A stretch of DNA of 52,821 nucleotides from Methanosarcina sp. (lineage in GTDB: Archaea > Halobacteriota > Methanosarcinia > Methanosarcinales > Methanosarcinaceae): contig PLUB01000086.1 of the NCBI GenBank assembly GCA_003164755.1, positions 1 through 52,821 on the forward strand, in the 5' to 3' direction. The notes beneath the pieces were generated by a model. That model was not told the origin of the DNA, did no database searches, and saw only the letters and a list, made by a program, of their open reading frames with translations. Both the position numbers and the translations under genes were made by a program. Every line of letters starts with the position of its first letter. The stretch's first letter is position 1. This document shows, one piece after another, positions 38,996 to 48,539 of the stretch.

Positions 38996-39735
38996 TTACA
39001 CAAGTCTTACACATAGTTTACGCTCCATTTTAACAGATACATCACAATAAATCAATTGTGTGTAATTTTGTCATAATATCATATTTTACACATAGTTAAT
39101 ATTTATTTAAGATTGGTTATATAAACTTCTAAATATAATCCTGAGTTCATAAATGATACATACATAACTTATGGAAATAAGATCTTCATCGAAATTCTTG
39201 TTTATAAATTTATACCTATTTAAATTTAAGATGTACTTCCTTATGCATAATTCATATTTGTTTACACACATTTCACACAAAAACCAGGAATTTAATTTTA
39301 GTTCAAAATTATACCTCACATAGAATTTCATTTACATTACACATAAATTACACTTACTTACACACATTGTGATGCACTTACACATACTCCACACTCTGCG
39401 ATATGTAGATTTATGAAATCCGATTATTTACTAATGCCACTTTCAGCAGACAATTTACACTTAATTACGTGGGTTTCGATGAATCCTAAATGTCATTTAT
39501 ACATATACACAATTAGCTTGTCAAGTCAGATATCTATCAAAAAACCCTCATACCAAGACAGGCATATTTACACATAGGTCACACTTACTTACACATAATT
39601 TATATTTCTTTACACAGAATTCATGCTTTTTCTACACATGTCTCCAAAAGTCAATTGAATATCAAGTTATCCTAATAACAAATATAAAGAATAATTTACA
39701 CTTGTTTTACACATAAATTACACTGACTTACACAC
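38996..39735. repeat. Helically phased TTACAC box array (operator/centromere/iteron candidate)
   Basis: TTACAC starts at 38996, 39007, 39086, 39262, 39337, 39348, 39358, 39378, 39455, 39568, 39589, 39610, 39696, 39707, 39718 and 39728, plus one inverted copy at 39060. Within clusters the spacing is 10-11 or 20-21 bp (one or two helical turns). A 29-bp unit, TTACACATAAATTACACT followed by .ACTTACACA, recurs at 39337, 39568 and 39707. It lies directly upstream of the RHH gene and contains no gene. RHH partition proteins bind such arrays; that role is inferred here. Confidence 0.75.
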
Positions 39736-40083
39736 TAATTAGAATTTTTTAGATATAAATCCCACTTATTTACTTATCTAATTACATAATACCTAAACAA
39801 TATCCAATTCTCCTATAAAATCGCAAATTTCAATAAGTTATCGAATAAAAAATTTACATAAGAAGAACACAATAGATATTCCACAAATGTATCCAGATAT
39901 GATATTTGTTTACCATTTCCCTACCATCATCCATTAAAAGTTAAATCAATTTTTGAGCCACTGTAATATTTAAAAAATAGATAGCATTCCTATGTATCTC
40001 TGCCGAAAGTGGATATTGTACTTAAAGTTCCTTAAAACTTGATTTACTCTATATCTTTTTTCATCAAAAAAAAACATAGTCTA
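39736..40083. other. Spacer with IS256 left-end sequence
   Basis: The end of the array, then 39990-40080 with CTCTGCCGAAAGTGG and ACTTAAAGTTCCTTAAAACT, matching the left end before the solo remnant at 14090. No gene. Confidence 0.4.
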
Positions 40084-40800
40084 TTGTTGATATTCTTTCA
40101 TTTATAACAGTTTCTTCTTTCGATCAAGAAGGTGGAATTATCCATCGAATTACTTGGTTTTTAAACCTTGTTACGGAAGATGAAACTTTCATTCAATCTT
40201 GTGCTGAACGCTATGTTATAAATAACTCCAGAAAAAATAATAAAAGCTGCTACAAATCCCGAAATCTTCAAATTAAACACGGAGAAATCAAACTATTAGA
40301 GCCTCAATTCCATAAGTTTCCAATTTGAAGAAATATTTTTGGTAAGTACTCGCGAGTTGAAAAAAACCATCGTAATTGTAGTAGCTGAATCTTACCCCCA
40401 AGGTATCTTCATCCAAAGGATAGGAAAAATTAGGAACACTTTAGGAGTAAGTGAAATCTCAGCTTCTAATATTTACAGAATTACTAAATAACTGGATGGA
40501 AAGGAGGAAGAATTCATTCCCAAATTAATAGCACAAAAAATCCCGTACTTGTCTTATTGATACTATTTATTTTAAAGTAAGATAGGAATTTCACTATGAA
40601 AAAAAAGCACTCTATATAGTTGCTAAAATAAGGAATAATGACCTTCTGAGACCATGGTAGTGAGATCAGAGAGCAGAGAAGACTCCTTGTTCTGGGAAAA
40701 TCTTTTTGATAACATATAATAAAAAGTTTGATAGATGTCAAGTTGCTATTTATTATAGCACAGAAGGATACCAGAAGGAATTTTTACTTAATTAAAAAAA
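40084..40800 (+). pseudogene. IS256-type transposase, decayed
   Basis: Read across frames: IHRITWFLNLVTEDETFIQS, CAERYVINNSRKNNKSCYKS, NLQIKHGEIKLLEPQFHKFP and a stop. After shifts come KIRNTLGVSEISASNIYRIT, KEEEFIPKLIAQKIPYL, EDSLFWENLF and DVKLLFIIAQKD. These follow the order of an IS256-family transposase from the N-terminus past the first catalytic region. The start ATG has become TTG and stops are frequent. It is longer than the relic at 26839 but equally dead. Confidence 0.75.
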
Positions 40801-41351
40801 ATGGAAACCCCAGGGCGTATAAAAAGAACACTTGGAACAGATAGGTGGAGAAAAACGTATTGTGGGAGATTGGAAATTAATTATAAATTCAATAAATTAA
40901 CTTAACACTCACAACAAAATAATACAAAAATTGCTGATAGAACCTGAGAAATGCTACTTTTTGCCTCAGTAGCAAGAGGGGAATTGTCTTACTTTTGCGG
41001 TTGAGATCGGTATTTTTATCGCATATAAAAAAATCACAATTTTCTTAACGTGCAGACTCTGCAAAGGCAGAAATTTACTCTTTATGACCAGATTTTAGAT
41101 GGAGTAATATATAAACACTCGAAAAATAGGGTACATTCAATTGCACATCCCTGAATTAAAACAACGTTTTTATAAAGGGGCACATGTACGAATATCCTTA
41201 ACAAAAATACAGCTGAAACCGGCTTTAATTATCATATCTTAGGATCTGGAAAGTTATTATCCAGAAAGCAAAGACTCATTGAAGGAAGTTCTCGAAGTTT
41301 ACATTAAAAAGTTCATTTAGAACCTTCAATGTTTGATTTGAGGTTTGGATT
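40801..41351. other. Spacer, probably the rest of the IS256 relic
   Basis: No frame can be followed. It probably includes the rest of the transposon and the upstream region of the MscS relic. Confidence 0.35.
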
Positions 41352-42109
41352 TTGATTACTGCCATAAACATTTTAAACTTTAGTTTATATTCTACTTCAA
41401 CGGACCCAGTTACTTTAGGAAATTTGCTAGAATTTGTACTCATTCTATCTTTTTCGATCATTGTTTCCAGAATTATCACACTTTACTTACGTAGATATTT
41501 CAAAGATAAGGTTAATAAAGATGTAGGTGAGACTACTATCAAATTTTTAGATTATGTTTTTCACTTACTATTGTTTCCATCTCGATACTCCCTCTAATAG
41601 AGCTGGATCCTTCCGGACTCTTGCTAGCAGGGGGAATTACAGGTATCGTCCTCGGTTTTGCAAGTCAGAATATTATGGGGAATTTGATTTCTGGTGTCTT
41701 CCTGATGATAGAAAAACCAATAAAAATAGGAGATCAAGTAGAAATAAACAAAATCTTTGGCTATATCACAGATATACGCATAATCTCTACCCTTATAAGG
41801 ACATATGATGGGATTCTTATCCGCATTCCTAATCAGCAAGTCTTTACAACAGACATCACAAATAACGTTATTTATCCTATCAGAAGATTTGATTTCACAA
41901 TAGGAATTCGTTACAGTGATGATGCCGACGCAGCAATTTGGCTCATCGTTGACTTAATAGACAAAGAGCCTTTTGCCTTCTATAGCCCTCCTCATTCTGT
42001 TTATGCAAATGATTTCGGTGAAAATTCGATAAATCTCGTTGTCAGAATATGGGCACCTATGAGTGAGTGGTACGAAATTAAAACCCGTTTTCCTTGGGCT
42101 ATAAAGTAA
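41352..42109 (+). pseudogene. MscS-type mechanosensitive channel, frameshifted and 3'-truncated
   Basis: Frame 1 (TTG 41352 to 41597) has TLGNLLEFVLILSFSIIVSR then IITLYLRRYFKDKV, an N-terminal membrane segment. Near 41568 the reading moves to IVSISILPLIELDPSGLLLA and into frame 2: GGITGIVLGFASQNIMGNLI (the pore helix TM3), SGVFLMIEKPIKIGDQVEIN and YITDIRIISTLIRTYDGILI (the beta domain), to TRFPWAIK at 42109. Normal family members continue about 30 residues beyond FPWAIK. Here a 141-bp MITE-like element begins 11 bp after the stop, so insertion or deletion at the element cut off the C-terminus. Loss of one base accounts for the internal shift. Confidence 0.88.
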
Positions 42110-42120
42110 GTTCGTCGATT

Positions 42121-42261
42121 CGACATTCTGCAGATGTGCACAGATGTAGAATTTGTTTGCCTATTTGACCACTATTTTTTGTTGAAGTTCGATTAGTTTT
42201 TAAGCTACATCCATATTAAGAAAACAGATTATGTCCTTGCGTACATCTGCGGGAAGTGGGA
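42121..42261. mobile_element. MITE-like 141-bp repeat, copy 2
   Basis: Begins CGACATTCTGCAGATGTGCA and ends GTACATCTGCGGGAAGTGGG. The ends are imperfect inverted repeats of each other. Same length and layout as 22278-22418. It begins 11 bp after the truncated MscS reading frame. Confidence 0.6.
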
Positions 42262-42959
42262 ATATTGTCTCTCAACTTTTCATTTTTATTTTTTCCAATT
42301 TTTGATCACATTTTTGATGCTGGATTCGATAGATTGCATGGCTAGCAGAATAAAGATAAAATACTGTATAAATCAACGTTTGCAACCCCAATGTTAAATT
42401 CACTGAAACAAATTTAAAGGCTAAAATTATACTTTACTATAGATGTAAAAAGAATATATTATAAATTCAAATTATTTGTTTTCATAATGAGCCTATCACA
42501 AAAGGATAAAATAAATTATATGTCGTCACATTGTGAACCGGAAAAGCTATATACAGTTAGAAGATTTACATTAAGTAGGCGATTACGAGTTAAAGGAGTT
42601 TTTCTCTTAATCGTAGGAATCACACAATTGGGAGCTTAATCAGAGGTGGCAAGTGGCTCCCAATTAAAGTAATTTTTTAGAGGTCTTACGTGCTTGATAA
42701 GAAAACGGCATCATACAGCGTATTTTCAACTCTATATATACACGCAAGGATAATATCATTGATATTATCATATTATTTGATTGGTATTGAATTTTTGAAA
42801 AAACCTATCAACCATTTAATGAGCTTATCTGCATTTAAGAACATTGAACCGCACAATCATATAGAATGATAATTGACTTTGAGTATATCACGGTCCTAAT
42901 AAAATATTTACTTATTGTTGATTTACCATTCTTTTCAGGGCTATACTATCTTATTTGAG
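42262..42959. other. Intergenic with perfect inverted repeat
   Basis: Contains a 50-codon frame (42487-42639, MSLSQKDKINYMSSHCEPEK...) with no ribosome site, not called as a gene, and the 10-bp inverted repeat at 42626-42665. The remainder is AT-rich without features. Confidence 0.4.
42626..42665. repeat. Perfect 10-bp inverted repeat
   Basis: AATTGGGAGC (42626-42635) pairs with GCTCCCAATT (42656-42665) around a 20-base loop. It could be a terminator-like hairpin, an operator or an RNA stem. There is no poly-T directly after it. Confidence 0.4.
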
Positions 42960-43150
42960 TGAATTTTGTACCTCTGGAGTGCTGCAGGTCACCAATCCTC
43001 CGTCTTTTAGAGCATGGCTGTCGTGAACCCATCGTATCTCTTTGTTTTCGTTTAGCCCTCAAGGTCATCTCTTCTTTGGAAAATAGTTTTTTTGGGGACC
43101 ATTGTCAGGGTAAACACCTCCATAATCCCGAATATAATGGTAATCTTTAG
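42960..43150 (-). pseudogene. Relic related to the decayed gene at 11426
   Basis: The reverse strand reads YIRDYGGVYPDNGPQKNYFP then, past stops, GLNENKEIRWVHDSH. DNA similarity to 11500-11640 is clear (CTCTTTGTTT.CGTT.A..CCTC, AGTTTTTTTGG). Probably a second copy of the same unidentified mobile element. Confidence 0.35.
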
Positions 43151-43491
43151 AATTATGATATGGATATAAATTCCCTACACCCGCCTGGAGTATGGTAGCT
43201 AAATTTAAGGATCTAACCAATTGAACCAAGAAATTATGTGCATTTAAACCTTTGAGTATCAAAAAATTAATTTGATAATAACGCGAATAGCACTTCATTT
43301 TGCCCTACAAGTAAGTAAATTCTAAATGTTTCAAGTTTCTCCAACAATATTGAAAAATTAAGTTCATATACCTATTATAAATTGAGGAAATCTTTGAATG
43401 AATCAATGACTATAGACAACATCCGAAGAATAATTATATATACTTTAAAACTGAATCTGTCCCTAATAATATAATTTGCTAGGTAACCTTT
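43151..43491. other. Promoter region of the MC1 gene
   Basis: AT-rich. CCTAATAATATAATTTG at 43462-43478 is a plausible TATA region about 25 bp before the MC1 start. No gene. Confidence 0.4.
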
Positions 43492-43776
43492 ATGTCCAAC
43501 ACTCGAAATTTTGTTTAGAGAAATGAAGAAAGCAAGGAACATGGAGTTTTCACTGGAAAGCAGCCCCGTCAGGCTGCCCTGAAAGCTGCAAACCGAGGAA
43601 CTGGAACCAAATCAAAACCGGAAACTATACGACTTAGGGAACGTGGGACAAAGAAAGTGCATGTTTTCAAGGCGTGGAAGGAACGGGTCACAGCTCCAAA
43701 AAACAAGCCTGCTTGGATGCCGAAGAGAATTAGTAAACCCTTTGTCAAGAAAGAGAAAATCGAAAAAATGGAGTGA
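43492..43776 (+). CDS. Chromosomal protein MC1 with an in-frame UAG
   Basis: A 95-codon frame from ATG 43492 to TGA 43774. It reads MSNTRNFV, TAG (43516-43518), RNEESKEHGVFTGKQPRQAA, LKAANRGTGTKSKPETIRLR, ERGTKKVHVFKAWKERVTAP and KNKPAWMPKRISKPFVKK, ending KIEKME. This is MC1, the small DNA-bending chromatin protein of Methanosarcinales, at its usual length of 93-94 residues. Everything is intact, including the Trp and Met of the DNA-binding face (AWK, AWMP), except codon 9, where the family has Leu. UAG can be read as pyrrolysine in Methanosarcina, so a full-length product is conceivable; otherwise this is a fresh pseudogene. AGGT precedes the ATG. Confidence 0.85.
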
Positions 43777-44079
43777 ACATAGTCTTCACCATATGCCCTA
43801 TAAATGGGGATTTTCCATTTATTTTTGAAGAATGGTATTCTTCAGGCCTCCAGGTTTTGATGTTGAAAACCCAGAAATCTTCGATTCTGAATATATCATA
43901 TTTATAGGATTCTGATTTATCTTTTATTTTGTTTCTTTGTGGGAAGTCTGTCCACAGCTTTCTTGCTGATTTCTGGACTTGGCTTTATTTTTTATTTTCG
44001 TATTCATATTCATTTATTTTAAAGATACCTTTCCCTATCCTTAAAATACTCTTTTTATTTTCAATGTCATCAATTAATA
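43777..44079. other. Spacer after MC1
   Basis: T-rich sequence following the gene (ATTTATTTTTG, ATTTCTTTTTT-like runs) that could terminate archaeal transcription. 43955-44000 resembles 30956-31012 (CTGTCCA.CT.TTTCT), possibly another short repeat. No gene. Confidence 0.35.
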
Positions 44080-44910
44080 TAGATTATAACAAAAACTGTA
44101 CATAACTTCTTTAGATTTACTCTTTGAACAGTGGTGCAAGTACTTTTACTGCTTTGAATATCCTTTTAATTACTGAATAAAATAGTTCCAATTAAGTTTT
44201 TTTTGAGCTGACCCTCTTGTTTCTTAATATATCACCCATCAATAGAGGAGACCCTTTTCTTGCTCTTTTCATTGTTACATTATAATTTTTTGATTTTGCT
44301 CCAAAGTATCCCCTGTCTCTGCAAACAACTTCATTTTTTCTAATAAATCTACCTGAGAGTCATGAAATTATGATGTTGTCATTTTGAAGCTTCTGATTAG
44401 CTCATAATCCCTGTCCATATGCTATGAAATTTATAGCCAAAATGTAACATAATACGCTTTTCTATTTAGGTTCCATCTCTGCTTTTTTTATTTTTGCTTC
44501 ATTTTCTAAAGGTTGATCCGCTTTTGTTTGCTTCGGATTTAAATGAATAAAAATAGAGTTCTGAATCATTCCATTTTTTTTTATTTTGAAACAAAGGCAA
44601 TAAAGTTGAGTTTGAGAACTGTCCCCATATTTCTTTTTTTGCATTTATCAATACTTTTTTTCCTGAATGATCAGACTGGGGTACTGACTGTTATGTACTC
44701 AGGAAAATCATGGAACGTCCTAATAGAATTTAGACTGATGCGTTGTTTTTCAATTTCAATGTTGGAAAAGCCATGCTTTTTTGTGAAACAAGCATTTTCA
44801 AAATGAAGATTACATCATCTCCAGATCTACCTCAGAAAACTGTTTTGTTGAAATTTATGGACTCAAAAATGATGCAGAAAGGTTTCCAATCAATTAAGGA
44901 ATCAATTTAA
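44080..44910 (-). pseudogene. IS5-type transposase, decayed
   Basis: On the reverse strand, in order: LDWKPF, DVIFILKMLV, PEYITVSTPV, MDRDYELIRSFKMTTS, FHDSQVDLLEKM, then VCRDRGYFGAKSKNYNVTMK with RARKGSPLLMGDILRNKRVS, and SVIKRIFKAVKVLAP. The last part is the C-terminal DDE region (RDRGYFG, MKRA..G.PL....LRNKR) of an IS5-family element common in Methanosarcina. Many stops and shifts make it inactive. Confidence 0.75.
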
Positions 44911-45216
44911 AAAGTTTGTTTCCAATTTACTGAAGACATTTGTATTCTTCTTTAAAAGCAAAAATATGAGACTTTGTAGATACCATATCTAAAAAAACTT
45001 CAGTACCTGAAAATGAAGGTAAATGTATAGGTATTCGTTAAAAGGGATGGGAGATTTTATAATACAGTCCAGTTTTTTTCTTGAGAGTAGCCAACTATCA
45101 GTGAATTAATACGCAATTTTGATAATACCAGAAAATATTAAAAAATCTCATCGATGAATATTCGTCGTTTAAGGTATTTCTTTATCCAACTGAATTTCTA
45201 CAAAGCTCATTTAGCT
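44911..45216. other. Intergenic, nothing recognised
   Basis: Short AT-rich spacer. No feature could be supported. Confidence 0.4.
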
Positions 45217-45456
45217 TTATTGTTGCCGTGCCAGCTGTTCAGTTACAGCAGTTGTTATCATGGGCCTTATAGCAACTGTCGCTGAAGCAACAATTGATCC
45301 AACAGTACACGTGTTCTCCATAGCCACTTTTAGTGAATCCTGTTTAACTGCTGTACAATATGCATTTTCTTACCCAACTGGCATTATTACTACAAGAAAT
45401 ACAGCGAGCAAAATAACAAATGTCTTGTTTATTTTGTCATAAGTTTGTTTTCACAT
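45217..45456 (-). pseudogene. Leader-family relic
   Basis: The reverse frame starts ATG TGA AAA CAA, which is MGKQ with Gly (GGA) changed to TGA. It continues TYDKINKTFVILLAVFLVVI, MPVG, TAA, ENAYCTAVKQDSLKVAMENT and ASATVAIRPMITTAVTEQLA, ending at 45217. The leader matches the 21738 and 13769 genes. In another frame the mature part would be Cys-rich (YCWINCCFSDSCYKAHDNNC), so the ancestral frame is uncertain. Two stops make it inactive. The shared upstream element lies at 45672-45698. Confidence 0.65.
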
Positions 45457-45671
45457 TTACCTACACTCTCCAAACTTTTCTTCAATATGATACAATATTA
45501 AGCCTGGTAATTTTTCAATCCACTTCCTATCGGTAGATAATTGGGTAAATAGAAATTACCAATTAATAATCTTATTTTAGTTTTGAAAAGCTAATAAACT
45601 ATTATATTCGCTGATTATAGCATATATCCAGAGACATGAACTTAAATTGTATCATTTAAGAATTATTATTC

Positions 45672-45698
45672 CAATAATATAATATATAGTGAAACATG
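45672..45698 (-). promoter_or_regulatory. Shared upstream element of leader-family genes (copy C)
   Basis: On the reverse strand CATGTTTCACTATA then TATTATATTATTG, 216 bp before the ATG at 45456. It differs from copy B at only two positions, although the gene it serves is dead. Confidence 0.6.
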
Positions 45699-46042
45699 CA
45701 TATGAACCTATCTTACGAAAATATAAATAAACAAATCATATTAAACAAAATTTGATGTTTTTTATTCGAAGATATTTAAAGTACCTTCATGACTTTCAAT
45801 TTCATTTTTTGTTCTGATGAGACAGTTTTAAAAAAAATTGTTATTTTTATTGGCAATATTTAATATATAGATTTTTATTAAAAGTAGTAATCTTTAAATC
45901 TAGGAATATTATAATATTACTTTTTTTCGAATGATTTAAAAATAATTGCCTCGTAAAGATATAAACTTTATAAATCCTTTGGAACTCAAGTTTAGTAATA
46001 TATATGTTTAATTTTATAGGAACAATACGGGAATTTTCATTT

Positions 46043-47140
46043 ATGAAATCGTCATTGAAAATAGGAAGTGTGGTGGGTATACCCATAAAACTACACATCA
46101 CTTTCCTTCTAGTACTCCCAATGTTTGCATATATCTTTTCAGTTAATCCACAGCCATTTGGTTTTGCTGGAGTTGAGCCGCCAACAATGAAATATGCTCT
46201 TTCTGCCATGGCTTCCATCTTGCTCTTTGCATCAGTTCTTTTACATGAACTAGCACACTCCTATCTTGCAAAGCGTTATGGAGTTAAAATTGATAGCATC
46301 ACTCTGTTTCTCTTTGGAGGTGTATCTGCTATGGAAGAAATACCCAAAAAACCCGGACAAGAAGCAAAGATGGCTTTCGCCGGGCCTCTAACGAGTATTA
46401 TTATAGGCTCTATCTGCGTTTCTATGCACAGATACCTGATCTCCCAGAACCCAGCGTTGTCTCTAAATCCAGTATATCTTATCTTTTGGATACTTGGATC
46501 CATGAACTTAATACTTGGAATTTTCAATCTACTGCCTGCTTTTCCTATGGATGGGGGGCGGGTCCTTCGTTCCCTTTATGCCAGGAAAATGTCTTATGCG
46601 AAAGCTACTCATAGAGCAGTTTCTGTTGGGAAGTTTTTTGCTATTCTTATGGCAATATTTGGAATTTTTGTTGGAAATCTTTGGTTTCCTCTAATAGCTC
46701 TCTTTATTTATGTTGGCGCATCTGAAGAGGAACAATCTACTCAGACCGATGTAGCTCTCAGAAACATTCTAGTCAAGGATATTATGACAAAGAATGTGAT
46801 CTTTGTTAATCCTTCTATGACAGTGGAAGATCTTGTTCAATTTATATTTGAAAAAAAACATATGGGCTATCCAGTGATAGAAGGGGGTAGCTTGAAAGGA
46901 ATTGTGACTTTTACAGACATTGAGCATGTTCCTTATCTTGAGCGTTCTATGACCCTAGTTTCGGATATTATGACAAAAAATGTAATATCCGTCTCTTCAA
47001 ATGCGAGAGCTAGTGACGTCATGAAACTTATTGTGTCCAAGAATATTGGGAGGATTATAGTTGTTGATAATGAATTACTTGTAGGAATTCTATCTCGAAC
47101 AGATCTGATTCGGATTTTGAAACTCAGATTAGAGTCGTGA
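46043..47140 (+). CDS. Site-2 protease (M50) with two CBS domains
   Basis: An intramembrane zinc metalloprotease of about 365 residues. The longer ATG at 46004 adds 13 residues without family support; the start at 46043 (MKSSLKIGSVVGIPIKLHIT) is the usual one. The zinc motif HELAH (about residue 68) lies in SVLLHELAHSYLAKRYGVKI. The second motif NLLPAFPMDGGR supplies the third ligand, and FAGPLTS sits between them. After four to six membrane spans come two CBS domains (VKDIMTKNVIFVNPSMTVED and VSDIMTKNVISVSSNARASD), which usually sense adenine nucleotides. The stop TGA (47138) is the first triplet of an IS200/605 right end, so the native C-terminus may have been trimmed slightly. Confidence 0.93.
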   Translation: MKSSLKIGSVVGIPIKLHITFLLVLPMFAYIFSVNPQPFGFAGVEPPTMKYALSAMASILLFASVLLHELAHSYLAKRYGVKIDSITLFLFGGVSAMEEIPKKPGQEAKMAFAGPLTSIIIGSICVSMHRYLISQNPALSLNPVYLIFWILGSMNLILGIFNLLPAFPMDGGRVLRSLYARKMSYAKATHRAVSVGKFFAILMAIFGIFVGNLWFPLIALFIYVGASEEEQSTQTDVALRNILVKDIMTKNVIFVNPSMTVEDLVQFIFEKKHMGYPVIEGGSLKGIVTFTDIEHVPYLERSMTLVSDIMTKNVISVSSNARASDVMKLIVSKNIGRIIVVDNELLVGILSRTDLIRILKLRLES

Positions 47141-47420
47141 ACTAACACTCGGCTGAAGACTAAGTAACTTCTTGGTTCATTCCTTTCTCTTTTGAGAACA
47201 AGTCACAAAGCCCATCCCCATTCCACAGGTATCAGATCCAAATTAGATTTTGGTCAATGAGAGCGAATTTTTTTGATTTTAATTGCAATAGTAATATATG
47301 TATTATGTTTTGTCGTCCAATCAGGACATTTCCATACTCTATCTTTTAGTGTTAGCTCGGAGTTGGGGTATCCACAAAATTTACCAGTCTTGTTGCTCCA
47401 AATACTGTTACCTAATGTAT
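47138..47420 (-). pseudogene. TnpB zinc-ribbon relic with right end, abutting the M50 gene
   Basis: On the reverse strand a zinc-ribbon relic reads CGYPNSELTLKDRVWKCPDW then TTKHNTYITIAIKIKKI, where the intact family motif would be CPDCxxxHNRDINAAIK; one Cys is Trp and the aspartate is gone. It is followed by GATCTGATACCTGTGGAATG and the right-end block, ending at 47138 (reverse of CTTCAGCCGAGTGTTAGTTC). The element inserted at the very end of the protease gene. Confidence 0.75.
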
Positions 47421-48539
47421 TCATATACAAACTTACTCAAAATACAGGTTTTGATCATCAAGACCTTAATTATAGGAAACAATGAAAAGGTTGATATTTG
47501 GTAGTATATTTTTCCATGGAGCTCCATTGTCTTTCAAAACCTGGCGTGAAAAGAGGATAAAAACACTAATTTTCGGTTCGATAATGCTTCAAACAGCTTA
47601 GTTACTGGAGACATTAGGGGGCGCAAGGTTAATATTCATATTTTATATGTATTTAGTAGCTATTTAGTAGCTTTGCGAATAAGTATCAGCTCAATCATTC
47701 CGATAATCATAATTCTTTTGCTGTGGGATTGCTTGGCATTTCTTGTATATTTTCCTAAAAGACTTGTATGTTTCTCTAAGCTTTGGTACTTTTCATAACA
47801 AGTTCTATACAAAACCTCTAAATGTTGCGAAACTATCGACGACTCGAATTTATTGTAAAATTTGAAAACTTTTAAAAAAACAACCATTAGAACCTGCTAT
47901 TGTGTAAATCATTTCACTATGTCGATTCAACTGGTTTGGTTCCATTTCAATGCTTTTTTGTTCATGTTATTCGGGAAGCTGTCCCAACGTTATAAATCTA
48001 TACTTTTATGAAATCTCCAAACAAATTTTCTTTACTAAACTAAAGTTATAATGGGCCTGAAAAGTGTTAATCCAGTTCTTAAAGGTTTTTTATCAAAAAA
48101 AAGGTCTAATAAAGTTTATTTATTAAAATAAGGCTATATTAATTTTTAATTATAATTATAAGTAACATTATATTTAATTATAGGTATATTCATTGTGTCA
48201 ATCGCCGAAGAACCAACAAGATAATTCGAATAAAAAGGAGCTATAAAACTGAACTAGGTTTCTTTAGTATATATGTCAAAAATAATGAGTGAAAAACAGC
48301 ATGAAAGCAGATAAATGTTTATTTGGATGCAACACAATTGTTGAAGCCAAAGCTACTAATTGTGCTTTTACTAATAACAGTCACTGAGCCTAAGAACTAC
48401 TGACGATGGAACAAAACGGCTTCTTAGTCACTTCTTAAGAGATTGAGAATAAATCCCTAATGAGTTAAATTGATAAGTATATCTTTATTTCGCAATAGAT
48501 TTTACTAAATTGAATTAATGGCTAATGGGGGTAAGATAA
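47421..48539. other. Long spacer, mostly IS relic
   Basis: The first 150 bp may hold more of the TnpB relic (reverse fragments such as GAPWKNILPN). A 28-codon frame starts at 48301 (MKADKCLFGCNTIVEAKATN) without a ribosome site, and was not called. Nothing else. Confidence 0.35.

Noticed and set aside
38996..39735. CRISPR-like array of short repeats
   Set aside because: The boxes are 6 bp with one- or two-turn spacing. There are no spacers of regular size.
43643..43828. A separate 61-codon gene
   Set aside because: It is an out-of-frame shadow inside MC1.
44462..44806. Lys-rich and hydrophobic frames on both strands
   Set aside because: Artefacts of the decayed IS5-type transposase. The reverse 60-codon frame is only a slice of it.
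45454..45456. Selenocysteine reading of the UGA at codon 2 of the leader-family relic
   Set aside because: The position is Gly (GGA) in paralogues, a second stop follows, and a Sec at position 2 of a signal peptide is implausible.
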